NCBI GenBank assembly: GCA_950061135.1
Contig: CATLVU010000008.1
Span: forward strand, 1-41,937
Direction of reading: 5' to 3'
Source: an uncultured Oligoflexia bacterium
GTDB taxonomy: Bacteria; Bdellovibrionota; Bacteriovoracia; Bacteriovoracales; Bacteriovoracaceae
DNA length: 41,937 bases
Position 1 is the stretch's first letter. The number at the start of each line of letters is the position of its first letter. This document shows, one piece after another, positions 15,339 to 22,422 of the stretch. Position numbers and translations under genes: made by a program. The notes beneath the pieces are model-generated. The model searched no databases. It was given only the letters and a program-made list of their open reading frames with translations, and was not told the origin of the DNA.

Positions 15339-16352
15339 ATGATAATTTTAAGAAACGTAGTTAAAAGCGATCTCGAAGATTTGTATGAACTAAGCCAAAA
15401 GGTTTATTTCATCAATCTTCCACGTGATAAGAAGATCATCGAGAAAAAAATCTCTCAATCTTTAAAGTCTTTTGAAAAACCAGATCCTGTCTTAGCTAAT
15501 AATTACTATATCTTTGTGGCCGAAGACTTAACCAAAAATAAAGTTATCGGTGTTTCAATGATCCATGCTCAGCATGGAACTGAAGAAGAACCCCATTTCT
15601 ATCTTAGTGTTACTCATGAAAACAAGTATTCTTCCACCATCAATACTGGTTTTGTACATGGAAAACTGAAACTTGGATTAGACACAAATGGTCCAACAGA
15701 AATTGGGGGACTTGTAGTTGACCCAGAATATAGAAACACTGGTACAAAGCTTGGAAAGCAATTATCTTTTGTTCGTTTTTTATATATGGGGCTTTATCCA
15801 AATCGTTTTAAGCCCGAAGTTCACTCTGAATTAATGCCTCCTTTTGATAACAAAGGAAGGGCCCCTTTATGGGAGGCCATTGGTCGAAGGTTTTTGAATA
15901 TGGACTATTATGAAGCCGATATTCTGAGCAGAAATAACAAAGAATTTATTTTAAGCTTATTTCCTTCGGAAAATATCTATATGACTCTGCTTCCACTTGA
16001 AGCAAGAAATGCCATTGGCAAAGTTGGAACTGATACCCTACCTGTGAAAAAAATGCTTGAATCAATAGGTTTTGAGTATACAAGCGAAGTTGACCCTTTT
16101 GATGGAGGACCTCACTATCGTTGTCTGCTAAAAAATATCAAGCCTATTAAAAACCTTTTCTCTGGTTCTTTTGTTCCAACTGATAAGAATGAAAACATGA
16201 AACGATATTTGATTCATATAAATAACTCAAATTTTCAATTTTATTCTTTTATGGCGTTTGCTGAAGTTAAGAATGATGTTTTATATATTGAAAAAACAAA
16301 TGAATTAACGATTGCAAAGGATTCTGAAGTTCGCGCTATTTGCCTTAATTAA
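15339..16352 (+). CDS. astA: Arginine N-succinyltransferase family protein
   Basis: AstA transfers succinyl from succinyl-CoA to arginine in the AST degradation pathway. The 337-residue protein has the family segments: LRNVVKSDLEDLYELSQKV at the start, GVSMIHAQHGTEEEPHFYLSVT, a GPTEIGGLVVDPEYRNTGTKLGKQLSFVRFLYM acetyltransferase-type core, ELMPPFDNKGRAPLWEAIGRRFLNMDYYEAD, and GFEYTSEVDPFDGGPHYRC. The length matches AstA. AGGATAATTT precedes the ATG. None of the other ast genes (astB-E) lies nearby, so either the pathway is split or the enzyme works in another arginine or ornithine reaction. Its last four bases overlap the stop of the convergent gene. Confidence 0.88.
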   Translation: MIILRNVVKSDLEDLYELSQKVYFINLPRDKKIIEKKISQSLKSFEKPDPVLANNYYIFVAEDLTKNKVIGVSMIHAQHGTEEEPHFYLSVTHENKYSSTINTGFVHGKLKLGLDTNGPTEIGGLVVDPEYRNTGTKLGKQLSFVRFLYMGLYPNRFKPEVHSELMPPFDNKGRAPLWEAIGRRFLNMDYYEADILSRNNKEFILSLFPSENIYMTLLPLEARNAIGKVGTDTLPVKKMLESIGFEYTSEVDPFDGGPHYRCLLKNIKPIKNLFSGSFVPTDKNENMKRYLIHINNSNFQFYSFMAFAEVKNDVLYIEKTNELTIAKDSEVRAICLN

Positions 16353-16915
16353 AATTGCTTCTTATTAATTAAAATCCCTTTAGAGTCACTGAAAAATAAT
16401 TCTTCCTCTTCCTCCTCTGGATCTTCGTGAAAGTCGACATTTAAAGAAAGCTGATAAGCACGAATTGCATCTAGCTCTGAAAGCTTTGATTTTGATTTTT
16501 TTATTTTCTCTCTTTCATCTAAAATAAATACTGCAGTGGACTTCTTATTTTGATTTTCTAGTTTGGCCTGCTCTTCTTTAGCCTTTTGAAGCTTTTCCGC
16601 TGAAAAAATTCCTGCTGAACTAAGAACATCACCTTCCTCTATCTCTAAGAAGTCCTCTACTTTTGACGACTCTGAAACATCTTCCTGTTCTTCCCTCAAG
16701 GGTATTATTTTAGCAAAAGACTCTTTTGGAAAATCCTCTTCTTTTTTAACCTTTACATGCTGACTTACTGGAACAGGGTCAGTGCCTGTTAGTTCAAGTA
16801 ATATATCATCCTCGAGTTCAATTTTTTTGAACCTCTCATGACTCAATTTTTCTAAAAATTTAGGCTCCAATATGCCTAAAAGTTTGAAAATACTTAAAGC
16901 TTTCTTTTTTCCCAC
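16349..16915 (-). CDS. Acidic, lysine-rich hypothetical protein
   Basis: No family recognised. The 188-residue product is very rich in Glu, Lys and Ser, with acidic runs near residues 100 and 165 (PEEEEEELFFSD) and a charged helical middle (AEKLQKAKEEQAKLENQNKK). It has no signal, membrane segment or cysteine cluster, and much of it is probably disordered. Start taken as GTG at 16915, with AAGAGG nine bases upstream. It is a single gene between astA and the tRNA-Asn promoter, transcribed away from the tRNA. Confidence 0.65.
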   Translation of the reverse strand: MGKKKALSIFKLLGILEPKFLEKLSHERFKKIELEDDILLELTGTDPVPVSQHVKVKKEEDFPKESFAKIIPLREEQEDVSESSKVEDFLEIEEGDVLSSAGIFSAEKLQKAKEEQAKLENQNKKSTAVFILDEREKIKKSKSKLSELDAIRAYQLSLNVDFHEDPEEEEEELFFSDSKGILINKKQF

Positions 16916-17020
16916 TAGCTATAACCTCTTTTATCTCTAGTCGGCACATAAGGGCTGAAACTTGAGTTTTTTTATCTGTTTTTTACCAATTTAACTTGCC
17001 GAAATGACTCAAAATTCTAC

Positions 17021-17048
17021 TAGACAGTCAGGCAATTTATGTTATAAA
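17021..17048 (+). promoter_or_regulatory. Likely promoter of tRNA-Asn
   Basis: TAGACA (17021-17026), a 16-base spacer and TATAAA (17043-17048) lie 16 bases ahead of the mature tRNA 5' end. Both hexamers are one base from the sigma-70 consensus. Confidence 0.55.
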
Positions 17049-17064
17049 TAACATTACGATTTAC

Positions 17065-17141
17065 TGGAACGTGGCGCAGTTGGTTAGCGCAGTAGACTGT
17101 TAATCTATTGGTCGTGGGTTCGAGTCCCACCGTTCCAGCCA
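17065..17141 (+). tRNA. tRNA-Asn (GTT)
   Basis: A complete 77-base cloverleaf. The acceptor TGGAACG pairs with CGTTCCA, with G as discriminator and an encoded CCA (17139-17141). The D arm GCGC...GCGC is followed by the anticodon arm TAGAC-TGTTAAT-CTA with anticodon GTT, and the T arm GTGGG-TTCGAGT-CCCAC. The gene is followed directly by an intrinsic terminator, and its last 21 bases recur 206 bases downstream as part of a tandem repeat. Confidence 0.96.
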
Positions 17142-17201
17142 TTTAAAAAACCTTTTAGAGTATGAGCGATAGCGAATATTTTAAAAGGTTTTTTAGTTTC
17201 T
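17121..17201 (+). repeat. Tandem repeat copy 1: tRNA-Asn 3' end plus terminator
   Basis: This 81-base unit begins in the T loop of tRNA-Asn, includes its 3' end and CCA, and runs through the downstream terminator to AGTTTCT. It recurs at 17327-17407 with three mismatches (17158 G/A, 17170 T/A, 17173 C/T). The period is 206 bases. The arrangement resembles the E. coli tyrT locus, where repeats also carry the tRNA 3' end. Confidence 0.9.
17145..17194 (+). terminator. Intrinsic terminator of tRNA-Asn
   Basis: AAAAAACCTTTTA pairs perfectly with TAAAAGGTTTTTT (13 base pairs), with a loop of about 24 bases and a terminal T-run. It lies four bases after the tRNA CCA. The loop holds the start of a 13-codon reading frame. 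Confidence 0.75.
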
Positions 17202-17211
17202 GAGACTTAGT

Positions 17212-17336
17212 GTGGGACGAGAAGGGAGAAATCCGGCATGCAAAAGCATGCTGACTGAGCGTGATGCGAAGGAAAGGATTTCGAGGTGAGCCTACGCAAG
17301 TGAGACAGGAGTCGAACGATAGTAGGCGAGTCCCAC
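17212..17336 (+). ncRNA. Putative structured RNA between the two tRNA 3'-end repeats
   Basis: The spacer can fold into a closed multi-branch structure: GTGGGAC (17212-17218) with GTCCCAC (17330-17336) closes it. Inside are GAAATCC/GGATTTC (17228-17234 with 17276-17282) enclosing the hairpin GCATGC-AAAA-GCATGC (17236-17251), and CCTAC/GTAGG (17291-17295 with 17322-17326). The stems were found by eye. The region is clearly more G+C-rich than its flanks. Function unknown; it might be read-through RNA processed together with the tRNA. Confidence 0.45.
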
Positions 17337-17407
17337 CGTTCCAGCCATTTAAAAAACCTTTTAAAGTATGAGCGAAAGTGAATATTTTAAAAGGTTTTTT
17401 AGTTTCT
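17327..17407 (+). repeat. Tandem repeat copy 2: duplicated tRNA-Asn 3' end plus terminator
   Basis: Second copy of the 81-base unit. It contains CGAGTCCCACCGTTCCAGCCA, identical to the last 21 bases of the tRNA, but no 5' tRNA half, so it cannot make a tRNA. Three mismatches separate it from copy 1. It ends two bases before the stop codon region of the outer-membrane-type gene that converges on it. Confidence 0.9.
17351..17400 (+). terminator. Second copy of the tRNA terminator
   Basis: The same hairpin as at 17145-17194: AAAAAACCTTTTA with TAAAAGGTTTTTT and a T-run, with all stem bases conserved between copies; two of the three differences fall in the loop. The A-run on the other side lets it also end transcription of the leftward gene at 17411-17881. 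Confidence 0.7.
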
Positions 17408-17410
17408 AGT

Positions 17411-17881
17411 CTAAAATAAATACATAAAATTTACTTTTATAAGATTTAAACTCACTCCTTCCAAATCGCTGTAATTTGCCCCAGATTCAAGTGAAACTCC
17501 CAAGGGAACTTCATCTGTAGTCCACTGATACCCACCAAAAGCAGACAAAATAGTCATATTCTTAAAATCCCCTCTTCTTAGCCCGCCAGATTGTAAATTC
17601 CCACTAAAAAACCAAGATGTTTTACTTGTACTCTCTTGATCTAAAAAATACTTATAATTAACTCCATATGCTTTTTCGTCTTGAAGATACCACGATTTCC
17701 AATACCCAGATATAAGACTATTTCCCATAACTTCTCTACCGTAGCCTACTGCAAGGTAGCCACCAATAGCAGTGGAATAACCAATATCGAATATTGCTAT
17801 TCTATTTTTCCTCTCCTCAGTCGCAAAACTTGATGTAGAAATAAACAGTACAAATAAAACTTTTAATATCGATTTAAACAT
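17411..17881 (-). CDS. Exported protein, probably a small outer-membrane beta-barrel or periplasmic protein
   Basis: Not recognised as a named family. The 156-residue product begins MFKSILKVLFVLFISTSSFA, a signal peptide with likely cleavage after SFA. The rest alternates polar and aromatic residues with turns (GYSTAIGGYLAVGYGREVMGN, SGYWKSWYLQDEKAYGVNYKYFL) and ends in NLIKVNFMYLF: a C-terminal aromatic residue after alternating hydrophobics, as in outer-membrane barrels. The ATG at 17881 is preferred over a TTG twelve bases upstream because GGAG lies six bases before the ATG. It is transcribed toward the tRNA repeat. Confidence 0.65.
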   Translation of the reverse strand: MFKSILKVLFVLFISTSSFATEERKNRIAIFDIGYSTAIGGYLAVGYGREVMGNSLISGYWKSWYLQDEKAYGVNYKYFLDQESTSKTSWFFSGNLQSGGLRRGDFKNMTILSAFGGYQWTTDEVPLGVSLESGANYSDLEGVSLNLIKVNFMYLF

Positions 17882-18004
17882 AAAATTCTCCAAAAAATTG
17901 ATAACACTTATTATATCTTAGTATGTAATTTTTTAATCGTAATAATTTTCATTTCACATAATAAACTCTAAACATTAATATCTACAAAAAATTTAAAGGC
18001 TTAC

Positions 18005-18559
18005 ATGAAAAACTTTATTATTACTGTGACAATAGGGCTTATTTCAACTACGGCAACTGCCGCTTCCCAAGTTTACAAAAAGAACTTTGAGCTAATAGGT
18101 TTGACACCATCTCAGACACTAGAAATATTTTTAGACATTGAAAATACTTGTTCACAAAACTGCCTTTACTACATGCCAAGCGTGAAAGAGAGCAAGATTC
18201 TTGAGTATAATTATTCAAAAAATCATTATTTTACTTGGACCCATATTGTTGATGTTAAAAATGCTAAGTTTTTTAGTGAAGTGGTAATTACAGAAAACGA
18301 AAACCAAATTGAAGTCAGCACAACCCAAGTTTCATTTAATATGGCCAAAGAACTTTCAAAGGCTACAGGACTACCAAGTGCACCAATAATGAATAGTACC
18401 TCTAATAATTTCAAACTAACAATCCAACCCAATAACGAACTTCTTGTTCAATACCAAACAAGAGTAAGCTATCCCTTTATCATGCGTCCTTTTGCAAAAC
18501 AAATAAGGAGTGGCTTGATTAAAGCTGCTAATGCTGTTGAAAAGAACTTAAAAAATTAA
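18005..18559 (+). CDS. Exported SRPBCC/START-like protein
   Basis: A 184-residue protein with a signal peptide (MKNFIITVTIGLISTTATAA). The mature part has a SRPBCC-like outline: an initial strand (VYKKNFELIGLTPSQTLEIFLDIENT), a CYYMPSVKESKILEYN-type turn where these proteins have YPxWxPxVxSVEVLE, strand pairs ending in TTQVSF, and a long C-terminal helix (FAKQIRSGLIKAANAVEKNLKN). Such proteins bind lipids or hydrophobic ligands; exported relatives resemble START/cyclase folds. Cys52 and Cys56 could form a disulfide. AAAGG sits five bases before the ATG. The stop overlaps that of the convergent YgfZ-TPR gene by four bases. Confidence 0.6.
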   Translation: MKNFIITVTIGLISTTATAASQVYKKNFELIGLTPSQTLEIFLDIENTCSQNCLYYMPSVKESKILEYNYSKNHYFTWTHIVDVKNAKFFSEVVITENENQIEVSTTQVSFNMAKELSKATGLPSAPIMNSTSNNFKLTIQPNNELLVQYQTRVSYPFIMRPFAKQIRSGLIKAANAVEKNLKN

Positions 18560-20067
18560 TTTAAACCATTAAGCAAAGACTGCATTTTATTAGCGGGCAT
18601 CAATTCTCCTTGCTTTGAGGAAACAGAAATCCCCTGTTCTAAAGTCTCAATTATTATTGACCTTTCGAGCTTAAGCTTCATTTGGGTTTCAGCAAGGCCT
18701 AAGTATGCCACGGAGTAATTTGAATTGTGCTCGATTGCTTTTGAAAAGTATTCAGCTGCCTTTTCAAAGTTTTCTTTTTTATAAAAAATTTCACCTAAGC
18801 CATTAAGTGCCATACAATCATTTTCATCGAGTTCGAGAACTTCAAAAAACATCTTCTCTCTTCTATCAAGCTCTGCTTTTTCTGCAAGCTCTTGTTTTTC
18901 TTTTTCTCTTTTAGCTGTTGCTTCTTTACCATGTAGTTTAAAGCTTAAAACTGTGCCTTGTGATTTATAGTTTTCTGCTGTTTCAATATTTCCTAATTTC
19001 ATATGATAAAGAGATAAATTAGTATAGGCCATCATGGCTTCAGGATTCACTTCCTTCAGTTTCTCGAATTTATCAATTGCTTCTTGATAACGCTCTTCTC
19101 TTCCTAAGACGACTCCTAACATTTCATAGGCGTCTTCATAAAGAGGGTTTATCTCAATGGCTTTTTCAAAAAACTCTTTCGAATGATCAACTTTTCCTTC
19201 ATGAAAGTAGTTCATCGCCTGATCATAAAAAGCCTCTGCAAGACTTAATTTGTCTGCTTTAAAAAGTGGTGATGATTTCAGAAAAACCGTTTTATTTTCT
19301 AATTCTAGTTTTTTTCCTGAAACTTGATATTCACGCTTGGCCAAAACCAAATATATAATTTCAGGGCCAAGTCGAATTGTTGATTGTAGTTTTCCAATCT
19401 TAGATATTTCTTCTTCTTTTAATTCCTCCTGAGCACAAAGATACATTGGAGCAAAAGCTGCTCCTCGTCTGGTTTTAATTTTAGCGACAGTCTCTTGCCC
19501 CGGATAACATCCTTTTTGATAATCAATACATAAACCTTCGAGTAGGGTATTATTGACTAAATCACCAAGATTTACGTTATTAAAAGCAATAGCATAGACA
19601 TTGCAAAAGTTTTGAAACTCGGAAAGCTCCATTTTTTTTTGCTCTGATGGTCTAGTATCTGTTAAGTACACAGGTAAATGATTTAACTCCCCTGAGAATA
19701 TCTCATTTTCTGATTTTAACGATAAAAAATATTCTTGCCCTTCTTGCTCCTTAAGCTCAACATCTTCTGAAACCAAAAATCGATTAAATCGTTCGGTAAA
19801 AACTTCTTTTTGATCGTGAAGTAAGAAAATCATATAGGATGCATCATTAATTTGGGCCAAAAGAAAATAACTAGAAAGTTTACCAGTATGGTCTACTAAA
19901 GAATTATATTGAAACTTACCATTTTCTAGTTTTTGAATATTATTTGTTGTCTGACGCTGTAAAAAATCACTCGCATCCTCTCCTGAAACTTTATATACGC
20001 AATTAGGGTAATCAATAAAGCCACCATTATAGCGAATATCAGCATAGGGAATACTATCAATCATCAT
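18556..20067 (-). CDS. YgfZ-like folate-binding Fe-S maintenance protein fused to TPR repeats
   Basis: The N-terminal ~280 residues are a YgfZ/GcvT-like domain: VSGEDASDFLQRQTTNNIQKL, the line FQYNSLVDHTGKLSSYFLL, and the diagnostic KGCYPGQE motif at 185-192 with Cys187. YgfZ helps keep Fe-S enzymes active, probably through a folate. Residues ~285-500 are TPR units (SLAEAFYDQAMNYFHEGKVDHSKEFFEKAIEINPLYEDAYEMLG, then three to four more), with a charged coiled-coil insertion (ATAKREKEKQELAEKAELDRREKM). The TPR tail is not part of standard YgfZ (~330 residues). The gene follows the A-type Fe-S carrier by three bases with no visible ribosome site, indicating coupling, and the shared Fe-S theme supports the call. 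Confidence 0.85.
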   Translation of the reverse strand: MMIDSIPYADIRYNGGFIDYPNCVYKVSGEDASDFLQRQTTNNIQKLENGKFQYNSLVDHTGKLSSYFLLAQINDASYMIFLLHDQKEVFTERFNRFLVSEDVELKEQEGQEYFLSLKSENEIFSGELNHLPVYLTDTRPSEQKKMELSEFQNFCNVYAIAFNNVNLGDLVNNTLLEGLCIDYQKGCYPGQETVAKIKTRRGAAFAPMYLCAQEELKEEEISKIGKLQSTIRLGPEIIYLVLAKREYQVSGKKLELENKTVFLKSSPLFKADKLSLAEAFYDQAMNYFHEGKVDHSKEFFEKAIEINPLYEDAYEMLGVVLGREERYQEAIDKFEKLKEVNPEAMMAYTNLSLYHMKLGNIETAENYKSQGTVLSFKLHGKEATAKREKEKQELAEKAELDRREKMFFEVLELDENDCMALNGLGEIFYKKENFEKAAEYFSKAIEHNSNYSVAYLGLAETQMKLKLERSIIIETLEQGISVSSKQGELMPANKMQSLLNGLN

Positions 20068-20070
20068 ATA

Positions 20071-20403
20071 TTAAATAGAAAAAGATTCACCACAACCACA
20101 AGTATTAGTCGCATTTGGGTTTTTAAAAACAAAACCTTTACCATTTAGACCATCTTCAAAGTCTAATGTAACACCTTTAAGATAGATTGAAGATTTTGGA
20201 TCGATCACAACTGAAATATCATCAACTTTTTGAATATTATCTTTGTCCTTAATGTCGCTAAACTCAATTTTATATTGAAGCCCTGAACATCCACCGCCAA
20301 CGACAGCTAGTCTCAAGCCCTTGCTTTCTAAGTTCTGCTCATTTTCGGTTATTTTCAAAATCTGCCCTTGGGCTTTTTCTGTTATCTCTACTATATTGCT
20401 CAT
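20071..20403 (-). CDS. erpA: A-type iron-sulfur carrier (ErpA/IscA family)
   Basis: Delivers Fe-S clusters from scaffold to target proteins. The 110-residue protein has the three family cysteines: Cys39 in GGGCSGLQY, then Cys102 and Cys104 in NTCGCGESF at the C-terminus. It also carries LRLAVVGGGCSGLQYKIEF and LKGVTLDFEDGLNGKGFVFKNPNAT, closest to ErpA/HesB. GAGGAT precedes the ATG. The downstream YgfZ-TPR gene probably acts on the same clusters. ErpA rather than IscA or SufA is a judgement from C-terminal spacing. Confidence 0.9.
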   Translation of the reverse strand: MSNIVEITEKAQGQILKITENEQNLESKGLRLAVVGGGCSGLQYKIEFSDIKDKDNIQKVDDISVVIDPKSSIYLKGVTLDFEDGLNGKGFVFKNPNATNTCGCGESFSI

Positions 20404-20485
20404 AATCTGATCCTCATTTATTTCTCTAATTATAACATGAAAAATATAATTGCAATAATTCCTTAGATTTAGCTACAATAATGTA

Positions 20486-21118
20486 ATGGTTGAGCTTTTT
20501 CATTACATACATTGCCCATTTTGCGTTAGGGTCCGTCTAGCTTGTGGATATTTAGATATTCCGTTTAAATCGACAGTTATCCCTTATAGCGATGAGGAAA
20601 CTCCAAGAAGTATCGCCGGTAAAAAAATGCTCCCCATTCTTAAGACTGAGGACGCAAATATAATTAACGAAAGCCTTGATATCATTAAGTTTCTTGACCA
20701 AGAGCAACGATTGAAGCAAAACCATAATGTTGATATGCTCTTGTCTGAGCTGGGACAAAATATTCATTCCTTAGTTATGCCATATTGGGTTTGGACTCCT
20801 GAGTTTTCACCCGAAGATCGAGAATATTTTCGTCAAAAGAAAGAAGTTAAAAGAGGCCCCCTCGAAGAACTAATAAACAATAGAAGTAACTTCGAATCAA
20901 AGCTAAATGTTCAACTTAAACAATTAGAGACAGAGCTCAGCCCCTTTTACAAAAGTGAAAAACTTACTCTTAACGATATTTTAATCGCATCCCATTTATG
21001 GGGTCTATATATATTACCTGAATTTCAATTTCCTACTCACATCCATACTTATCTGCAAACAATAAAAAAACTATGCAGATTTGATAACTCTTCTCAGTTT
21101 AGGAGCAAGCCGTGCTAA
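20486..21118 (+). CDS. grxB: Glutaredoxin 2-like, GST-fold protein
   Basis: The N-terminal thioredoxin-like domain reads VELFHYIHCPFCVRVRLACGYLDI with the redox motif CPFC at residues 10-13, followed by GKKMLPIL and NESLDIIKFLD, which match Grx2. The C-terminal half (residues ~80-210) is helical, as in GST-fold Grx2. The length of 210 residues is right for the family. No clear ribosome site precedes the ATG at 20486. The end overlaps the FHA gene start by seven bases, linking the two genes. Function is likely thiol-disulfide exchange with glutathione; the substrate is unknown. Confidence 0.85.
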   Translation: MVELFHYIHCPFCVRVRLACGYLDIPFKSTVIPYSDEETPRSIAGKKMLPILKTEDANIINESLDIIKFLDQEQRLKQNHNVDMLLSELGQNIHSLVMPYWVWTPEFSPEDREYFRQKKEVKRGPLEELINNRSNFESKLNVQLKQLETELSPFYKSEKLTLNDILIASHLWGLYILPEFQFPTHIHTYLQTIKKLCRFDNSSQFRSKPC

Positions 21119-21867
21119 TTTATTTTTCTGTTAGAACTCCAAATAATAGTTTTAAAAAGTTTAAGCTCAGAGAAGGTGAGTTCGTCACAATAGGAAGAGG
21201 TGACCGGGCTGTTGTTAAGGTCAATGATGATCTTTTAAGTTCATTACACTCTAAAATTTATATCAAAAATGAAGAACTTTACATTGAAGATCTCGACTCT
21301 AAAAATGGTACTGTTGTGCGAGGGATGAAAATTAACAAGCAAAGATTATATTTAGAAGATCGAATTCAAGTTGGACAAACATTTATATCAGTTGATATTG
21401 GAAAAATAACATCTGAAGATAAAAATAAAATCACTTACAAAGGAAAACATTCTGATAAATCTAGAAGCCTTACCTTGGAACTAGAAAGTGTGACTGAAAA
21501 AAGATCACAGATGAAAAAGCAAAGAAAGCCTGGTACTTCAACAAGAAGGCAAAAGGAATTTGTAAAAAAATCTAAATTATACAAAGACAGTTTTACTGAT
21601 AAAAAAGGTAAAAACAATGATGGCAAAAAAGAAGCCATTGCCCTACAAATTGATATTGCGTTCACGCTTTGTGTTTACCTAGGTATTGTTTTTTCCTCTA
21701 AAGTACTTGAGCCTAATCTGTGGAAAGAGGCCCAAATGAATATAGAGTTTTTTACAAATAATCTACAAGACTATACTTTTGGAGGCTTGTTAATAGCCGT
21801 AGTTTTTCATTTATTTAATCGAAGGTCTAAAAAGGGTTCTATCGCAGAGAGAATGCTTGGTTTATAG
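21112..21867 (+). CDS. FHA-domain membrane protein with a short RDD-like C-terminus
   Basis: Residues 1-100 are an FHA domain, which binds phosphothreonine: FVTIGRGDRAVVKVNDDLLSSLHSKI carries the GR and SxxH-type residues and LYIEDLDSKNGTVVRGMKI the NGT turn. A basic Lys/Arg-rich linker (about 130-175) follows. Then come two membrane helices (~180-198 and ~219-234), ending in RRSKKGSIAERMLGL, which resembles the G-S-x-G-K-R-x-L-G-L of RDD-family proteins but stops right after it, so the usual third segment is absent. Probably the FHA part reads phosphorylation at the cytoplasmic membrane. Start codon assumed at 21112. The stop overlaps that of the convergent pduO gene by six bases. Confidence 0.75.
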   Translation: MLIYFSVRTPNNSFKKFKLREGEFVTIGRGDRAVVKVNDDLLSSLHSKIYIKNEELYIEDLDSKNGTVVRGMKINKQRLYLEDRIQVGQTFISVDIGKITSEDKNKITYKGKHSDKSRSLTLELESVTEKRSQMKKQRKPGTSTRRQKEFVKKSKLYKDSFTDKKGKNNDGKKEAIALQIDIAFTLCVYLGIVFSSKVLEPNLWKEAQMNIEFFTNNLQDYTFGGLLIAVVFHLFNRRSKKGSIAERMLGL

Positions 21868-22422
21868 CTTTGACGTCCAAGTAATATCTGAAACTTGATT
21901 CTCTTTGTTCAAATACCTTGCCAGTACAAAAAAATAATCTGAAAGTCTATTTAAAAACTCTAAAGCATTATCAGGTCTATCAACTTCATTGAGACTAACA
22001 AGTTTTCGTTCAACTCTTCGAGTAACTACGCGGCATACATGAGAATTAGCGGCGCTTATAGACCCCCCTGGTAAAATAAATTCTTTTAAAGGTGTTAACT
22101 CTGATTCTAATTGATCAATTTGATTTTCAATTTCATCAATTAAAGTTTTCGGGATAGACGGTAAATTATATTGCGCCCTTTTTTCTGTTTCGCATGCTAA
22201 CAAAGAGCCCAAGTTAAAAAGAGAGTGCTGTAGTTTTTGTAAAAATAAAATATATGTTTTATCTGAATCAATTGATGCTCTCAGTACTCCTAAAAATGAA
22301 TTAAGTTCGTCAACCTCGCCATACAAATCTATTAGCTTATCAGCTTTAGACTTTCGAGTTCCTCCGACTAAAGACGTATCTCCCTTGTCCCCGGTTTTTG
22401 TATATACATTAGATTTTTTCAC
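21862..22422 (-). CDS. pduO: ATP:cob(I)alamin adenosyltransferase, PduO type
   Basis: Makes adenosylcobalamin, the cofactor of the neighbouring mutase. The 186-residue protein has the PduO signature: VYTKTGDKGDTSLVGGTRKSKADKLIDLYGEVDELNSFLG at residues 6-45 for ATP binding, then LKEFILPGGSISAANSHVCRVVTRRVERKLV and DNALEFLNRLSDYFFVLARYLN, the cobalamin side. The gene start shares one base with the end of icmF, so enzyme and cofactor synthase are co-transcribed and probably translationally coupled. This is strong functional context. Confidence 0.95.
   Translation of the reverse strand: MKKSNVYTKTGDKGDTSLVGGTRKSKADKLIDLYGEVDELNSFLGVLRASIDSDKTYILFLQKLQHSLFNLGSLLACETEKRAQYNLPSIPKTLIDEIENQIDQLESELTPLKEFILPGGSISAANSHVCRVVTRRVERKLVSLNEVDRPDNALEFLNRLSDYFFVLARYLNKENQVSDITWTSKL

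Noticed and set aside
17327-17347. A second tRNA gene in the repeat
   Set aside because: Only the T arm and acceptor 3' strand are present; there is no D arm, anticodon arm or 5' acceptor strand.
17121-17407. Attachment sites of an integrated prophage or island
   Set aside because: Only about 125 bases lie between the repeats, with no integrase or other gene, so it is not an island with att sites; a short repeat element fits better.
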